Shown in pieces: positions 43,756 through 54,426 of a stretch of DNA of 64,000 nt; within the stretch, counting starts at the first letter, position 1, and every line of letters starts with the position of its first letter. Both the position numbers and the translations under genes were made by a program. The stretch comes from CAVQJU01 sp963729215. Its GTDB lineage: Bacteria > Acidobacteriota > Vicinamibacteria > Vicinamibacterales > CAVVIG01. The stretch lies in assembly GCA_963729215.1 (NCBI GenBank), contig CAVSND010000006.1, positions 62,001 to 126,000 of the forward strand. The letters are read 5' to 3'. Below the pieces are notes generated by a model. That model did no database searches. It saw only the letters and a list, made by a program, of their open reading frames with translations, and had not been told where the DNA came from.

Positions 43756-44673
43756 ATGAAACTGATAGTGCAGCCCGACGCGGGCATTGCTCCGCTGTTA
43801 CAGGCGATCAAGCAGGCGAAGAAGACGATCGACGTCCTGATCTTCCGGCTCGATAGGAAGGACATGATCGAATCGCTTCAAGCGGCCGTTGGGAAAGGCG
43901 TGGCCGTTCGTGCGCTGATTGCCCACACGAACCGCGGCGGCGAGGAGAGCCTGCGCAAGCTCGAAATGCGCCTGCTCGACGCCGGCCTCACCGTGACGAG
44001 AACGGCCGGAGACCTCGTCCGCTACCACGGCAAGATGATGATTGTTGACCAGCGTGTACTGCATCTATACGGTTTCAATTTCACGGGACTCGACATCCGC
44101 CGGAGCCGGAGCTTTGGCATCACAACTAGAAATCAGGCGCTCGTGCGCGAGGCGCTCAAGTTGTTTGAGGCCGATTCGGCGCGTCAGCCGTATACGGCGG
44201 GCTGTGCGCGATTCCTCGTGAGTCCCGAAAACGCTCGCGAGCGGCTGGCCGCGTTCATCGCGGGCGCCCGAAACCAGCTGCTCATCTACGACCCTCAGGT
44301 CAGCGACTCGACCATGGTGCGGCTCCTTGTCGAGCGCGCCAAGGCGGGCGTGGACGTCAGGATCATCGGCAAGCTGTCCGAGAAGAGGCGGGGCCAGCTC
44401 CTGGTCGAGCGATATCCCGGAAAGCGGCTGCACGTGCGCGTCATCATTCGCGACGGCCGGCGCGCGTTCCTCGGCAGCCAGAGCCTGAGGCGGCTGGAGC
44501 TCGACAAGCGCCGCGAAGTCGGAGCGATCATCACCGACGCCGCGGTCGTCAAACACATACAGAAAGTATTCGAGGACGACTGGTCCCAGACTGCGGCGGG
44601 CCGCGAAAGCGCGAAGGCGCCGGCGGAGCACGACTCGAAGGCGCCAGCGGCCATGGCCGCGGCAGCATCATGA
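43756..44673 (+). CDS. Phospholipase D-like protein (cardiolipin synthase type)
   Basis: About 305 residues with two PLD half-domains. The first has intact RYHGKMMIVD (HxKx4D) and GFNFT. The second has LHVRVIIRDGRRAFLGSQSL, where Lys of HxK is Arg, so catalysis by that half is uncertain. Start MKLIVQPD (43756) fits best; no signal peptide is seen. An Ala-rich tail ends the protein. It may act on phospholipids or be a PLD-like nuclease. It is followed 22 bases later by a YtxH gene on the same strand. Confidence 0.85.
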   Translation: MKLIVQPDAGIAPLLQAIKQAKKTIDVLIFRLDRKDMIESLQAAVGKGVAVRALIAHTNRGGEESLRKLEMRLLDAGLTVTRTAGDLVRYHGKMMIVDQRVLHLYGFNFTGLDIRRSRSFGITTRNQALVREALKLFEADSARQPYTAGCARFLVSPENARERLAAFIAGARNQLLIYDPQVSDSTMVRLLVERAKAGVDVRIIGKLSEKRRGQLLVERYPGKRLHVRVIIRDGRRAFLGSQSLRRLELDKRREVGAIITDAAVVKHIQKVFEDDWSQTAAGRESAKAPAEHDSKAPAAMAAAAS

Positions 44674-44695
44674 CGTTTCGTTAAAGGAGGCAGCG

Positions 44696-45061
44696 ATGTA
44701 CAACGAGCACGACAACGGAAATCAGGGCGCGAACGGTGCGAGCTTTGTGGCCGGAGTATTCACCGGCGCGTTGATCGGAGCGGCCGTCGGACTGTTGTTC
44801 GCTCCGCGGGTGGGCGCGGAGCTGCGCGGCCAGATCAAGGATGCCGCGTCGGCAGCCGGCCAGAAAGCGTCTGAAACAATGGGCGCCGTCGCCGACGCCG
44901 GGCGCACCGCGTATCAGCAGGCGCGGGACGTGGCCTCGACAGCCGGCGACGAGCTCGGCCGCATGGCGAACGACGTCAGCCGGAGCGCCGAGCAGGGCGT
45001 GTCCGCCATCCGTGAGGCCGTCGCCCGTCCACGACGAACCGACAGCGGAACACGCGCCTGA
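44696..45061 (+). CDS. YtxH domain stress protein
   Basis: This 121-residue protein has an N-terminal transmembrane helix (FVAGVFTGALIGAAVGLLFAP, residues ~16-36) with the YtxH LLFAPRxGAELR motif, followed by a long Ala-rich amphipathic helix. It begins after a strong AAAGGAGG ribosome binding site. Proteins of this kind are induced by general stress. It converges with the glucan synthase gene, with only 3 bases between them. Confidence 0.9.
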   Translation: MYNEHDNGNQGANGASFVAGVFTGALIGAAVGLLFAPRVGAELRGQIKDAASAAGQKASETMGAVADAGRTAYQQARDVASTAGDELGRMANDVSRSAEQGVSAIREAVARPRRTDSGTRA

Positions 45062-45064
45062 TCC

Positions 45065-48000
45065 TCAACGCGTCGTAACCCGTTCGGGTTTCCGTGCAGC
45101 GCGGGTCTGCGCTTGCGGGGTTCGATCGCCGAGCACGATTTGAACCGCATGCGTCAACCCGTCGCTGCTGATGGGAATGGACGCCGGATCCGCCGGCTCG
45201 CCGTCCAGCGTCGCAACGGCGACGCCCCCGCACCGCCGATTCGGGTTCTCCACGTGGATCTCGTAGCGAGTCGAGCCGACCCTCAACGAGATATCGAATT
45301 CGCTCCACGTAGACGGGATGCACGGGTCGATCTCGAACATCTGGCCCCGGCGCTTCAGGCCCAGAATGCTTTCGAGGCCCACCCGGTACATCCATCCGGC
45401 GGCGCCTGTGTACCACGTCCAGCCGCCGCGCCCGGCGTGCGCCGGGTTGGTGTAGACATCTCCCGGAATGACGTACGGTTCGGCCTTGTAACGCTCGAGA
45501 CCGCCGCCGGTCCGGGTCCGGTTGATCGGGTTGAGCATGTGAAACAGCTCGGCGGCTTCGTCGCCATGCCCCAGATGCGCGGACGCCATGACGACCCACG
45601 CGGCCGCGTGCGTGTATTGACCGCCGTTTTCCCGAACGCCCGGCGGATACGCCCTGATGTAGCCCGGGTCGGGTTCCGCATGGTCGAAGGGTGGCGTCAG
45701 GAGCAGGATCGTCTGCGATCCGCGGTTGACCAGCTGCGTGCGCACGGCATCCATCGCCCGTTCGGCCAGCGACGATGGCACCGCCTCGGAGAGAACGGCC
45801 CATGATTGGGCGATCGAATCGATTTGCCCTTCGGCGCTGTGCGCCGAACCCAGCGGCGAGCCATCGTCGAAGTACCCGCGGCGAAACCAGTCGCCGTCCC
45901 AGGTGGCTTCGAGCAGGCCGCGCAGCCTGCCGGCGTCGGAGCGGTAGCGCTCGGCGCGGCCGTGGTCGCCACGCGCGTCGCAAATCGGGGCAAACGACAT
46001 CAGCACCGAATAAATGAAGAAGCCGAGCCAGCTGCTCTCGCCGCGCCCGGCCTTGCCGACCCTGTTCAGCCCGTCATTCCAGTCGCCGCTTCCGATCAGC
46101 GGAAGACCGTGCGAGCCGGACGTCATTCCCCGATCGATGGCCTTGATGCAGTGCTCGAACACCGACGCCGTCTGGCGGGAGGGCGTGGCTGGCTGGTAGG
46201 CCTCCGACGCATCCGCGGAGAGCGGCGCGCCTTCGATGAAGGGCACCTGTTCGTCCAGCAGTCCGTGATCGCCGGTGACGGTGACGTAGTGGACGGCCAC
46301 GTAAGGCAACCAGAGCAAGTCATCGGAGCATCGCGACCGCTGGCCGCGTCCGCCGGGCTCATGCCACCAATGCTGAACGTCCCCTTCGATGAACTGCCGG
46401 CCCGCGGCCCGGACCAGCTGCTCGCGGGCGAGGTCCGGCCGTGCATGAATCAGCGCCATGGAGTCCTGCAGCTGGTCGCGGAACCCGAATGCCCCGCCGG
46501 GCTGGTAGTAGCCGGAACGAGCCCACATCCGGCAGCTCAGCGCCTGATACACGAGCCACCGGTTCATCATCAAATCGAACGAGTCGTCTGGCGTGCGCAC
46601 CTGGACGGCGCCCAGGCACTCATCCCAGTCGTGTTGGACGGCATCGAAGCAGGCCTCGGCAGCTTCAACGCGCCCGAACTGGCGAATCAGCGTTCTCGCC
46701 TCATCGAGATCCGCGCCCTCGCCGAGCAGAAACACCAGTCGTCTCGTTTCGCCGGGCGCGAGATTGACGGCGAGATGCAGCGCCGCGCACGGGTCGAGCC
46801 CGCTGCCAAACGCCCCCGACAGTGTCTGTTTCGACAGCGCCTGTGGCAGGGCGAGCGAACCATTGCGCCCGATGAAGGAGCGCCGGTCGCCGGTTGCCGA
46901 CGTCACCGCGTCGCTGGCATGCGCGAACGCCACTCGATCCGCAAAGTCGCCGTTGAAGCCGTTGCGAGCCAGCACCGCGCCAGACTCGGTGTCGAGTTCT
47001 GTCCTGACATGCCGCTGCTGGTCGGCCCGCGGAGGACCAAGAATCCACTCGTTGTAGCTGAAGAGGCTTACGCGGCGCGGCGACTGTCCGCGATTGGTCA
47101 CCGTCAGCAGGGACATCTTGACCGGCGCGGACGGCGCCACGAAGACGCGAAGGTCGTGATCGATACCGTTGACCGTCCGGGAGAATTGCGTCGAACCCGC
47201 GGAATGACGAATCACGCACCGTTCGCTCCGGAATGTGCGGCGCATCGGACCCGGCGTCGGGCACCAGCTCTCTCCGGTCTCATCGTCGCGCACGAACAGC
47301 GCCTCGGCCGTCGGGTCGGAGATCGGATCGTTCCAGAAGGGCGTGAGCCGGTTCTCGCGGCTGTTGATCGCCCACGTGAAAGCTGAGCCCGAAGACGAGA
47401 CGATCGTCCCGAACGACGGGTTGGCGATGACGTTCACCCACGGCAGGGGTGTTTCACGGTCCCCGTCGAGGACCACGGCGTACTCGCGGCCGTCGGCGGC
47501 AAAGCCCCCGATGCCGTTGAACAGGACCATCGGGGGCGCCTCGGTCTGCGTCTCCGCTTCGTGCACGGTGGCCTCAGTCTCCGCCTGAGGCGGCGCCTGC
47601 AGGGCGGCCTCTCGAGCGTCGTCTGATGCAAACGGCCGATCGAGCTGATTGGCGAGCGTTCCCCGATCGCCATGGAGTACCGCCCGCGCGACCGCGATGA
47701 GCAGCCACACGTCGCGTTCGGGCAGTTGATCGGCGCGGAGCAGATACACGCCGCCGGGACGGTCCTTCCACGCGCGCCACGGGCCATCCTCGAGCAGACT
47801 GGCGATCTGGTCGTGCGTTTCGTCGACGTAGCTGACCGGGTGCTCATTGAGGATCACGATATCGGCGCTCAGGCCCTTGAGGCGCCAGTACTCCTGGGCT
47901 TCGACAATCTGTCGAATCAGCGAAAGCGGGCTTTCGTCGCCCACGCGGATGAGCAGGATCGGGAGATCGCCGGAGATGCTGTGCGGCCACAGCGCTTCCT

Positions 48001-51000
48001 GCCCGAGGGTATTCTTCGCGAGCAGATCGGGGGTCGCCCGGAGCGATCCGTCGAGATACAACACGCGCGACGCCAGGCGCTCGTACTGCAGCGCATCGTC
48101 GTGCGCCACGTTCAGATGGCGGAGCATGCTCTGCCCGTGAGTGGACGCCAGCGCGAAAGTTCGGGCTGATGCGCTCGGTTCCCGGTACTTGCGCGCCAGC
48201 GCGATCGCGGTTTCGTGATTCGCGGCCACGCCGGTCACAAACGACAACCGCGCGAATCCTCCTGGCGCCAGCCGGATGCGCTGACGAAGGCTGACAATGG
48301 GGTCGAGAGACGCGCCGGCGGTATTCGAGAGCGATCGTCCGTCGAGCGCCTGCGGATCGTCGGGCGCGCGTCCGCGGCCGAGAAACCGGCCGCGATCCGT
48401 TTCGTACTCGAGGGCCGCCTGGGGACGGCCCTCCAGGCTCATGACGTGAAAGGCCCAGACCTCCTCGGGGTCGAACCCGCCGGGCCGGCGCCGGCAGAAC
48501 AGCGCCGACCACTCGGCGCGATATTCCGTTTCGACGAACAACTTGCCGAACGCCGGGTGGGCCAGATCCGCCGCCGGCGTCGACAGCACGATTTCGGCGT
48601 AGCTCGTGATCTCGATTTCGCGCACGCGGTCGCTCCGGTTGACGATCGCGAGCCGCCGGACCTCGACGTCGTCTTCGGGTGAGACGGTGATTTCGAGGTT
48701 CGTCGCAATGCCATCGGTGGTCCGCCTGAACGTCGCGCGCTCCGGCCCGAGCGTCGCGACGTAATCGGCCGGCTCGGCGCTCATCGGCCGGGCAGTCGCC
48801 GACCAGACCGCTCCGTCGCGGACATCGCGCAGGTAAATGAACTGGCTCCCCGTGTCGCACGTGGCGTCGGGCCGGCTCCTCGTGACCGAGCGGCCCCGGC
48901 ACGTGCTGGCCCCCCCGCCCGCACTGGTGACAATCGACACGTAATTGCCGTTCGACAGGAACGTGGCGTGCGGAAACCTGGTGGCCGCCGAGCGGAACCG
49001 GCGCACGGCGTCGACCGCCACGGGCGCCGAGACCCGGGTCGCCTCGAGCGGACGCGGCTGGGTCAGCGGCACGTGGCGCGGCATCCGTTCCTGCAGCAAC
49101 AACTCGGTGGCCTTGATCCGGGGATCGGCGTGGAACCGCCTGACCATCGGCCGCCCGAGCAACACATTTGCGATCGACACCAGCGTCATGCCCTGGTGGT
49201 GAGCCATCCACGTTCGCACGACGCTGCCGTGGGGCCTCCGGCGGCTCAGGAGCGTCGGGGTCTTCTCCGGCGAATCCACGTCGCGCAACGTGTAGTCGAT
49301 GGCATCGTAGTACCCGAAGGGACCGTCGAGTCCTTCGGCGCCCAGGCGCCTCAGGTTCTCGACGGCGGCAACCGGATCGACCATCGCGGCGAGCGCCGTG
49401 GCGTACGGCGCCACCACGAGATCGTCGCCGAGCCCGCGCCGCATGCCGAGGCCCGGCACGCCGAACGCCTTGTACTGATACGTCCCGTGCCGATCCACGA
49501 CGCTGTACGCGGACTCGGATATGCCCCAGGGCGCGTGGCGATCGGCGCCGTAGTCGATCTGGCGCTGAACGGCCATGCGGCACGTCTCGTCCAGGAGCGT
49601 CTCCGGATAGCTGCGCATCACCAGCAACGGCATCAGGTACTCGAACAGCGTGGCGCCCCACGACAGGAGCGTGGGCACGCCGTGAATGCTCGTGACCGGG
49701 CGGCCCAGCCGGAACCAATGCGATTCGGGGACGTCGCCCTTCGCAATCGCGATGAAACTGGCCAGCCGCGCTTCCGATGCCAGCAGATCGTAGTAGGCGG
49801 TGTCGTGGCGGCCGGGACCCTCCGCATCCGCGGGTCGATAACCGACCGACAGCAGGCCGCGCTGCGAATCGTAGAGGAGCCGGAAGTTCATGGCGTCGGC
49901 CAGCGCAGTGGCCCGGCGGGCCAGGTGGTCCAACTGTCCATTGACGGCTGGAACGTTCCCGGACTGAGCGAGCGTCCGGCGCAGGCACCCGATCCAGTAG
50001 ACGATTTCCTCTTCCGGCGACGCCGGCGCCGGCGCCTCGAGATCGGCGGCAATCGATTCGAGCGTCAACAGCGGATCTCTCAGTGCTTCGAGCCTGCGCT
50101 CCTCGGTTCCGCGATCCGTGAGGGCCGCGTGAATCGCGCCGGCCGCCTGCTGCAGCCGGCGCGCATCGGCGGCTGCCCAGTGCCCCGGCTTTTCGACATC
50201 CGCCCGGTCGATGGCCTGTTGAAGCAGAATCGCGATATCGTCGAGATCCGACGCGGGCGTGGGATCCTGTTGCGGGAGTTGTGCCGTCTCGCGGAGGCCG
50301 GCCGCAAGGGCGAGCAGCGCGGCGGCGAGGTTGCCGCTGTCCACCGACGAGACATATCGCGGCGCGAGCGGGGCCAGCGTCTGCGAGTCGTACCAATTGA
50401 ACAGGTGTCCCTCGAAGCGCTCCATTCCCTCGAGCGTGCTCAGCGAGGATTCGATCCGTTCGACGAGCTCGCTCGTCTCGATGAACCGGAGGTCGTGTGC
50501 GGCCAGAACGGCGAGCAGGCTCATCCCGATGTTGGTCGGCGACGTGCGGTGCGCGACCACCGGCTCGGGAAGCTCCTGGAAATTGTCGGGCGGCAATCCG
50601 TGGTCGAGCGTCGTCACAAATGTCTCGAAGTAGCGCCAGGTCTTGCGTGCTGTCAGGCGCAGCGAGCGGCGATCGACCGGCTTGAGCTCGCTGCGGCGGC
50701 GCCGCACGGGCTGGCTGAAGTAGTAGGCGAGCACGGGCGCGGCCGTCCACAGCAGCAGGATGGGCCACGCCGACGCGAGCGCCTGCGGCCGCCGCACGGC
50801 GACGAGGAACAGCGCGATCAGCGCGAACAGCGGACTGCCCGCCATCTCCTCGATGAATAGCCGTGGGCTGGATCGCGCGGCGGACGCGTGCTGCCGGGCC
50901 GTCGCCGCGGCGGTCTGCCATTCGAGCATCTTGCGGTGCGTGACGGCGATGCGCACGATCGTGATGGCGATCGCGTGGACCATCTGGAAGGCCTGGTACG

Positions 51001-53668
51001 CGACGAACGTCAGCTGCAGCGAGACGCGCGCGACGGCGGTCTTGGTGTCCTGGAGCACATCGCGCGCCAGCACGCGCCAGGGCTGCCACGGCCGCGGCCC
51101 CGCGACGGTCTCGAACCCCCACAGCAGCGCCGAGATCGTGAGCGACGAGAGCGCCACGACCGTCCAGGCCGCCGGGCTCCCCGGGAGATACACCCAGCCA
51201 CAGAGCAGCAGGGCGAGCGTCGCGGGCGCGACCAGGCTGCGCCTGAGGTTGTCGAGGATCTTCCAGCGCGCGACGAGCGGCAATCGGTTTCGTTCGAACC
51301 CCCGCCGCGTGGGGACGAAGGGAAACAGCCAGAGCAGGATCTGCCAGTCGCCGCGCACCCACCGGTGCTGGCGCCGCGCGTGCACCAGGACGCTCGACGG
51401 GTAGTCGTCCACCACCTCCATGTCGGACACGAGCGCCGTCCTGGCGTACAACCCTTCGAAGAGGTCGTGCGACAGCACGGCGTTCTCGGGTGCGCGGCCC
51501 TCGAGGGCGGCCGCGAAGGCATCCACGTCGTACAGGCCCTTGCCGGTGAAGATCCCTTCGTCGAAGAGATCCTGATACACGTCCGACACCGCCATGGTGT
51601 ACGGATCGACGCCCGTGTGCCCCGCGTAGATGCGCGCGAAGAGGGAGCCGGCGGCGCTCGCCATCGTGACGCTCACGCGCGGCTGCAGGATGCCGTAGCC
51701 CCTGGTGACCCGCCGGTACACCGGATCGACGTGCGGCTGGTTCAACGGATGCGACATCACGCCGATGAGCCGCTTGGCGGCGTCGCGCGGGAGACGCGTG
51801 TCCGAATCGAGCGTGAGGCAGTACCGCACCATGGGAAGCACATGGGGCGATCCGATCTGGACGGTGAAACTCGTGTCTTTCGCCCCGCGCAGCACGCGGT
51901 TGAACTCCTCGACCTTGCCGCGCTTGCGCTCCCAGCCCATCCAGATCTGGTCGCGTTCGTTCCACTGCCGTGTGCGGTGAAAGAGAAAGAAGCGGCTCTC
52001 GTTGCTGGCGCCGAACCGCTCGTTGAGGGCGTCAATGCCGGTGCGGGCGGCCTCGAGCAGCTCCGCGTCGCCTGGCATGTCGCGTTCCGGGGCATCGACG
52101 AAATCGCTCAGGAGCGCGAAATGAATCTGGGGGTCCACGTTCGCAAACGCCGTGACCTCCAGCCGCTCGATCAGTTCCTCCACCTCGCGCACGGTCGTCA
52201 GCAGCACGGGCACGATGACCATCGTTCGCGAACCGGGAGGAAGCTCACCCTTGAACTCGATCCGCAGCAGCCGCCGCGGCCGAATCAGGGCCGCGACCAG
52301 CCGCTGCACCAGGGCCGTGGCGACTTCAGAGGCGGGAATCAGGAGCAGTACGGCCGTCAGCGCCAGGAGTCCCCGTGTCCCGCCCTGCCCCCGCGCGTAC
52401 GCCTGGCCGAGCGCCACGAGCGCCAGCGTGACCAGAGAGACCGTTCCGAAGTAGAAAACGCCTGGCGAGCTCAGCGCGAATCTCGGGAGACGTTTCAACT
52501 TCGGCGCCCGGTATCCCAGATCCGCCTCGAGATCGCGGCGCCCCTCGCCGACGAGGTGATAGCCGACGTGCGACGCGCGCTCCGTGCCGCCCGTGCCGCC
52601 GGATTCGGTCGCCTGGCGCGCACTCTCGATCGCCCGCAGCGCCACGCCCAATTGCGCCTCGCCGGTCGGCGCCGCGAGCTCCTCGACCGCCTGCCGCAGG
52701 CGGTCGCGGCTCAGAAAATCCATCGCGCCGTACACGCCGGACGGATCGCGTCGCAGCGCCTGCTCCACCAGGCTGACCGACTCGAAGTAGTCGCTCCAGT
52801 CGAGCGTCGAGCACAGACGCAGGCTCGTGAGCACGTTGGCGACCGACACCTGAGCGGCCGCCTGCCGCTGATGCTCGGTCCTGATCGCATCCTCGGCGGA
52901 CATCTGCTGTTCGCTCAGCATCTGGCCGATGCCGGCCTCGAGCGAGGGCAGCCGGGTGCCGTATTCACGCGCCCGTTGGAGCAGCCGAACGACATACGAG
53001 AGCCCGCCCGAGACGGACGCGGGCGCCGGCGGCAGCGACGCCCCGGCTTCGCACTGGCTCACCGCGGCGTCCGCGGCGATCCGGGACTCGCGCGAGATGA
53101 CGATCTCCTCTGCCAGCCGGCGCAGGTTTTCGATGAGCGCGACTTTCAGGATGCTCGGCCAGGCCCAGAGCTCGCCGATCGTGAGCGGCGCGACGGACTG
53201 GAAGCTGCTCATGAACCGGACGAGCTGGGACCGATCGAGGCGGCTGTCGCTGTGCCGAATCAACTCGAGGGCCATCGCGTAGATTCGCGTGTGGCCGGCC
53301 CACTGACGTTGCGTCAGCCGCGGAAGCTCGCGGTAGTACGTGCGGGGGAGATTGTGTCGAACGGCGCGGATTTCGGCCGTCACGAGGTGAAAGTGATCGA
53401 GCAGCCACTCGGCCGCCGGCGTCACGACGATTCCCCGATGAACGTCGTCGGCCAGCGTGGCGTACGCCGAACGCAGCAGGCGGGCGTTGTCGCCGAGTCG
53501 CGGGAAGACGCGATTCACGCGGCGGACCGACGGTCCGACCGTGAATCTGGCGGCGAGCGACTTCGCGCGCTCTTCGAGCCGCTCGATGCTCAGCAGCTCA
53601 TCGCGAAGCGGCCGTTCAGGGGGAGAGACACGACGGCCCCCGAGAAAAACGTCAAAAGGGTTCCTCAA
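45065..53668 (-). CDS. ndvB: Cyclic beta-1,2-glucan synthase (NdvB/Cgs type)
   Basis: This giant 2,867-residue enzyme makes cyclic beta-1,2-glucan from UDP-glucose at the inner membrane. Helices near residues ~395-450 and ~830-970 flank a GT84 glycosyltransferase with TLDSDTRLPRDA, FDEGIFTGKGLYDVDAF and QHRWVRGDWQ (QxxRW). A glycoamylase-like segment follows (GGTGWGTFE-equivalent region around residue 1200-1500). A C-terminal GH94 phosphorylase part then has GSGDWNDGLNRVG. Length and order match NdvB. Periplasmic glucans act in osmotic adaptation, which fits the stress genes around it. Confidence 0.93.
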   Translation of the reverse strand: MRNPFDVFLGGRRVSPPERPLRDELLSIERLEERAKSLAARFTVGPSVRRVNRVFPRLGDNARLLRSAYATLADDVHRGIVVTPAAEWLLDHFHLVTAEIRAVRHNLPRTYYRELPRLTQRQWAGHTRIYAMALELIRHSDSRLDRSQLVRFMSSFQSVAPLTIGELWAWPSILKVALIENLRRLAEEIVISRESRIAADAAVSQCEAGASLPPAPASVSGGLSYVVRLLQRAREYGTRLPSLEAGIGQMLSEQQMSAEDAIRTEHQRQAAAQVSVANVLTSLRLCSTLDWSDYFESVSLVEQALRRDPSGVYGAMDFLSRDRLRQAVEELAAPTGEAQLGVALRAIESARQATESGGTGGTERASHVGYHLVGEGRRDLEADLGYRAPKLKRLPRFALSSPGVFYFGTVSLVTLALVALGQAYARGQGGTRGLLALTAVLLLIPASEVATALVQRLVAALIRPRRLLRIEFKGELPPGSRTMVIVPVLLTTVREVEELIERLEVTAFANVDPQIHFALLSDFVDAPERDMPGDAELLEAARTGIDALNERFGASNESRFFLFHRTRQWNERDQIWMGWERKRGKVEEFNRVLRGAKDTSFTVQIGSPHVLPMVRYCLTLDSDTRLPRDAAKRLIGVMSHPLNQPHVDPVYRRVTRGYGILQPRVSVTMASAAGSLFARIYAGHTGVDPYTMAVSDVYQDLFDEGIFTGKGLYDVDAFAAALEGRAPENAVLSHDLFEGLYARTALVSDMEVVDDYPSSVLVHARRQHRWVRGDWQILLWLFPFVPTRRGFERNRLPLVARWKILDNLRRSLVAPATLALLLCGWVYLPGSPAAWTVVALSSLTISALLWGFETVAGPRPWQPWRVLARDVLQDTKTAVARVSLQLTFVAYQAFQMVHAIAITIVRIAVTHRKMLEWQTAAATARQHASAARSSPRLFIEEMAGSPLFALIALFLVAVRRPQALASAWPILLLWTAAPVLAYYFSQPVRRRRSELKPVDRRSLRLTARKTWRYFETFVTTLDHGLPPDNFQELPEPVVAHRTSPTNIGMSLLAVLAAHDLRFIETSELVERIESSLSTLEGMERFEGHLFNWYDSQTLAPLAPRYVSSVDSGNLAAALLALAAGLRETAQLPQQDPTPASDLDDIAILLQQAIDRADVEKPGHWAAADARRLQQAAGAIHAALTDRGTEERRLEALRDPLLTLESIAADLEAPAPASPEEEIVYWIGCLRRTLAQSGNVPAVNGQLDHLARRATALADAMNFRLLYDSQRGLLSVGYRPADAEGPGRHDTAYYDLLASEARLASFIAIAKGDVPESHWFRLGRPVTSIHGVPTLLSWGATLFEYLMPLLVMRSYPETLLDETCRMAVQRQIDYGADRHAPWGISESAYSVVDRHGTYQYKAFGVPGLGMRRGLGDDLVVAPYATALAAMVDPVAAVENLRRLGAEGLDGPFGYYDAIDYTLRDVDSPEKTPTLLSRRRPHGSVVRTWMAHHQGMTLVSIANVLLGRPMVRRFHADPRIKATELLLQERMPRHVPLTQPRPLEATRVSAPVAVDAVRRFRSAATRFPHATFLSNGNYVSIVTSAGGGASTCRGRSVTRSRPDATCDTGSQFIYLRDVRDGAVWSATARPMSAEPADYVATLGPERATFRRTTDGIATNLEITVSPEDDVEVRRLAIVNRSDRVREIEITSYAEIVLSTPAADLAHPAFGKLFVETEYRAEWSALFCRRRPGGFDPEEVWAFHVMSLEGRPQAALEYETDRGRFLGRGRAPDDPQALDGRSLSNTAGASLDPIVSLRQRIRLAPGGFARLSFVTGVAANHETAIALARKYREPSASARTFALASTHGQSMLRHLNVAHDDALQYERLASRVLYLDGSLRATPDLLAKNTLGQEALWPHSISGDLPILLIRVGDESPLSLIRQIVEAQEYWRLKGLSADIVILNEHPVSYVDETHDQIASLLEDGPWRAWKDRPGGVYLLRADQLPERDVWLLIAVARAVLHGDRGTLANQLDRPFASDDAREAALQAPPQAETEATVHEAETQTEAPPMVLFNGIGGFAADGREYAVVLDGDRETPLPWVNVIANPSFGTIVSSSGSAFTWAINSRENRLTPFWNDPISDPTAEALFVRDDETGESWCPTPGPMRRTFRSERCVIRHSAGSTQFSRTVNGIDHDLRVFVAPSAPVKMSLLTVTNRGQSPRRVSLFSYNEWILGPPRADQQRHVRTELDTESGAVLARNGFNGDFADRVAFAHASDAVTSATGDRRSFIGRNGSLALPQALSKQTLSGAFGSGLDPCAALHLAVNLAPGETRRLVFLLGEGADLDEARTLIRQFGRVEAAEACFDAVQHDWDECLGAVQVRTPDDSFDLMMNRWLVYQALSCRMWARSGYYQPGGAFGFRDQLQDSMALIHARPDLAREQLVRAAGRQFIEGDVQHWWHEPGGRGQRSRCSDDLLWLPYVAVHYVTVTGDHGLLDEQVPFIEGAPLSADASEAYQPATPSRQTASVFEHCIKAIDRGMTSGSHGLPLIGSGDWNDGLNRVGKAGRGESSWLGFFIYSVLMSFAPICDARGDHGRAERYRSDAGRLRGLLEATWDGDWFRRGYFDDGSPLGSAHSAEGQIDSIAQSWAVLSEAVPSSLAERAMDAVRTQLVNRGSQTILLLTPPFDHAEPDPGYIRAYPPGVRENGGQYTHAAAWVVMASAHLGHGDEAAELFHMLNPINRTRTGGGLERYKAEPYVIPGDVYTNPAHAGRGGWTWYTGAAGWMYRVGLESILGLKRRGQMFEIDPCIPSTWSEFDISLRVGSTRYEIHVENPNRRCGGVAVATLDGEPADPASIPISSDGLTHAVQIVLGDRTPQAQTRAARKPERVTTR

Positions 53669-53692
53669 TGCACACGCTGCAGTCAGTCGCGG

Positions 53693-53890
53693 CTACTTGG
53701 CGTCGAAACACGGAATGCTGAAGATGTGCTGGCATTCATCACATCGAAACCAGGCATCCGCTGCGCTCGTGTGGAGCCGCATGGTCTGCAGGGGCTCGGT
53801 GTGGGGGTTCCCGCACTCGGTGCACGACGGTGCGGCAACGGGTTTCCGGGGCTGGGGTATTGCGGCTGTCCTGAGCGCTGGAGCCGTCAT
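53693..53890 (-). CDS. Small zinc-ribbon-like protein
   Basis: This 65-residue protein has two CxxC pairs (SCTECGNPH and RCDECQHIF), as in a zinc ribbon, and a basic/Pro-rich N-terminus. ATG 53890 overlaps the upstream membrane gene as ATGA. Possibly a nucleic-acid- or protein-binding zinc knuckle. No family name is known to me. Confidence 0.68.
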   Translation of the reverse strand: MTAPALRTAAIPQPRKPVAAPSCTECGNPHTEPLQTMRLHTSAADAWFRCDECQHIFSIPCFDAK

Positions 53891-54084
53891 CGCTCAATCT
53901 CCTCGCTGATGGTGGGTTTGCCTGAGCGCACAGAGAGCATGATGCCGAGACCGATGGCCACGAGCACTCCGACGCCAATCCAGATGGGCGCCACGCGCTG
54001 GAGCACACCCGTCTGCCACAGCGCGAGAACCGCACCGAGGACCAGAAAGCAATAGCCGATCAAGTACAGATGAATAAATCGCAT
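53887..54084 (-). CDS. Small two-helix membrane protein
   Basis: This 65-residue protein starts at MRFIHLYLIGYCFLVLGAVLALWQTGVL, with two transmembrane helices (residues ~5-25 and ~32-52) and a short charged tail (SGKPTISEEIER). It is coupled to the zinc-ribbon gene by a four-base overlap. Not assigned to a known family. Confidence 0.68.
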   Translation of the reverse strand: MRFIHLYLIGYCFLVLGAVLALWQTGVLQRVAPIWIGVGVLVAIGLGIMLSVRSGKPTISEEIER

Positions 54085-54426
54085 GGTGCCCTCAACGCTG
54101 TGAACGCCACGCGCGCGGCGCGATGACGGCCGTCGAGTCATCGGTCAACGAGTTCGCCGCAGGAACCGCGAGCGCACACACGGCAGAGAACCGCGTCGTT
54201 TTCCTCATCCTCATCAATGAATCCACCCGCCCACCGCGGCTGCTGCAAAATGAATTCCCGGCGTGAGATCAATGAGATAGCGGCGCATGACACCAGAAGG
54301 CGTAGCCGATCACGACAGAGACGCATCACATCGCTACAACGTGAAGGATGAGGTGCGCTGCGGAGCACATGCGCAACGCATGGCGCGATGTACGCGTCAG
54401 ACTCCTAGAGGGTACTGACGCTGGTT
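54085..54426. other. No supported gene
   Basis: A 342-base spacer between the divergent membrane genes. Short frames exist on both strands without a domain, signal or ribosome binding site. I see only probable promoter space. Confidence 0.4.

Noticed and set aside
47844..54055. Long frames on both strands over the glucan synthase
   Set aside because: Arg/Ala-rich shadows of a 2,867-residue gene with continuous conserved motifs.
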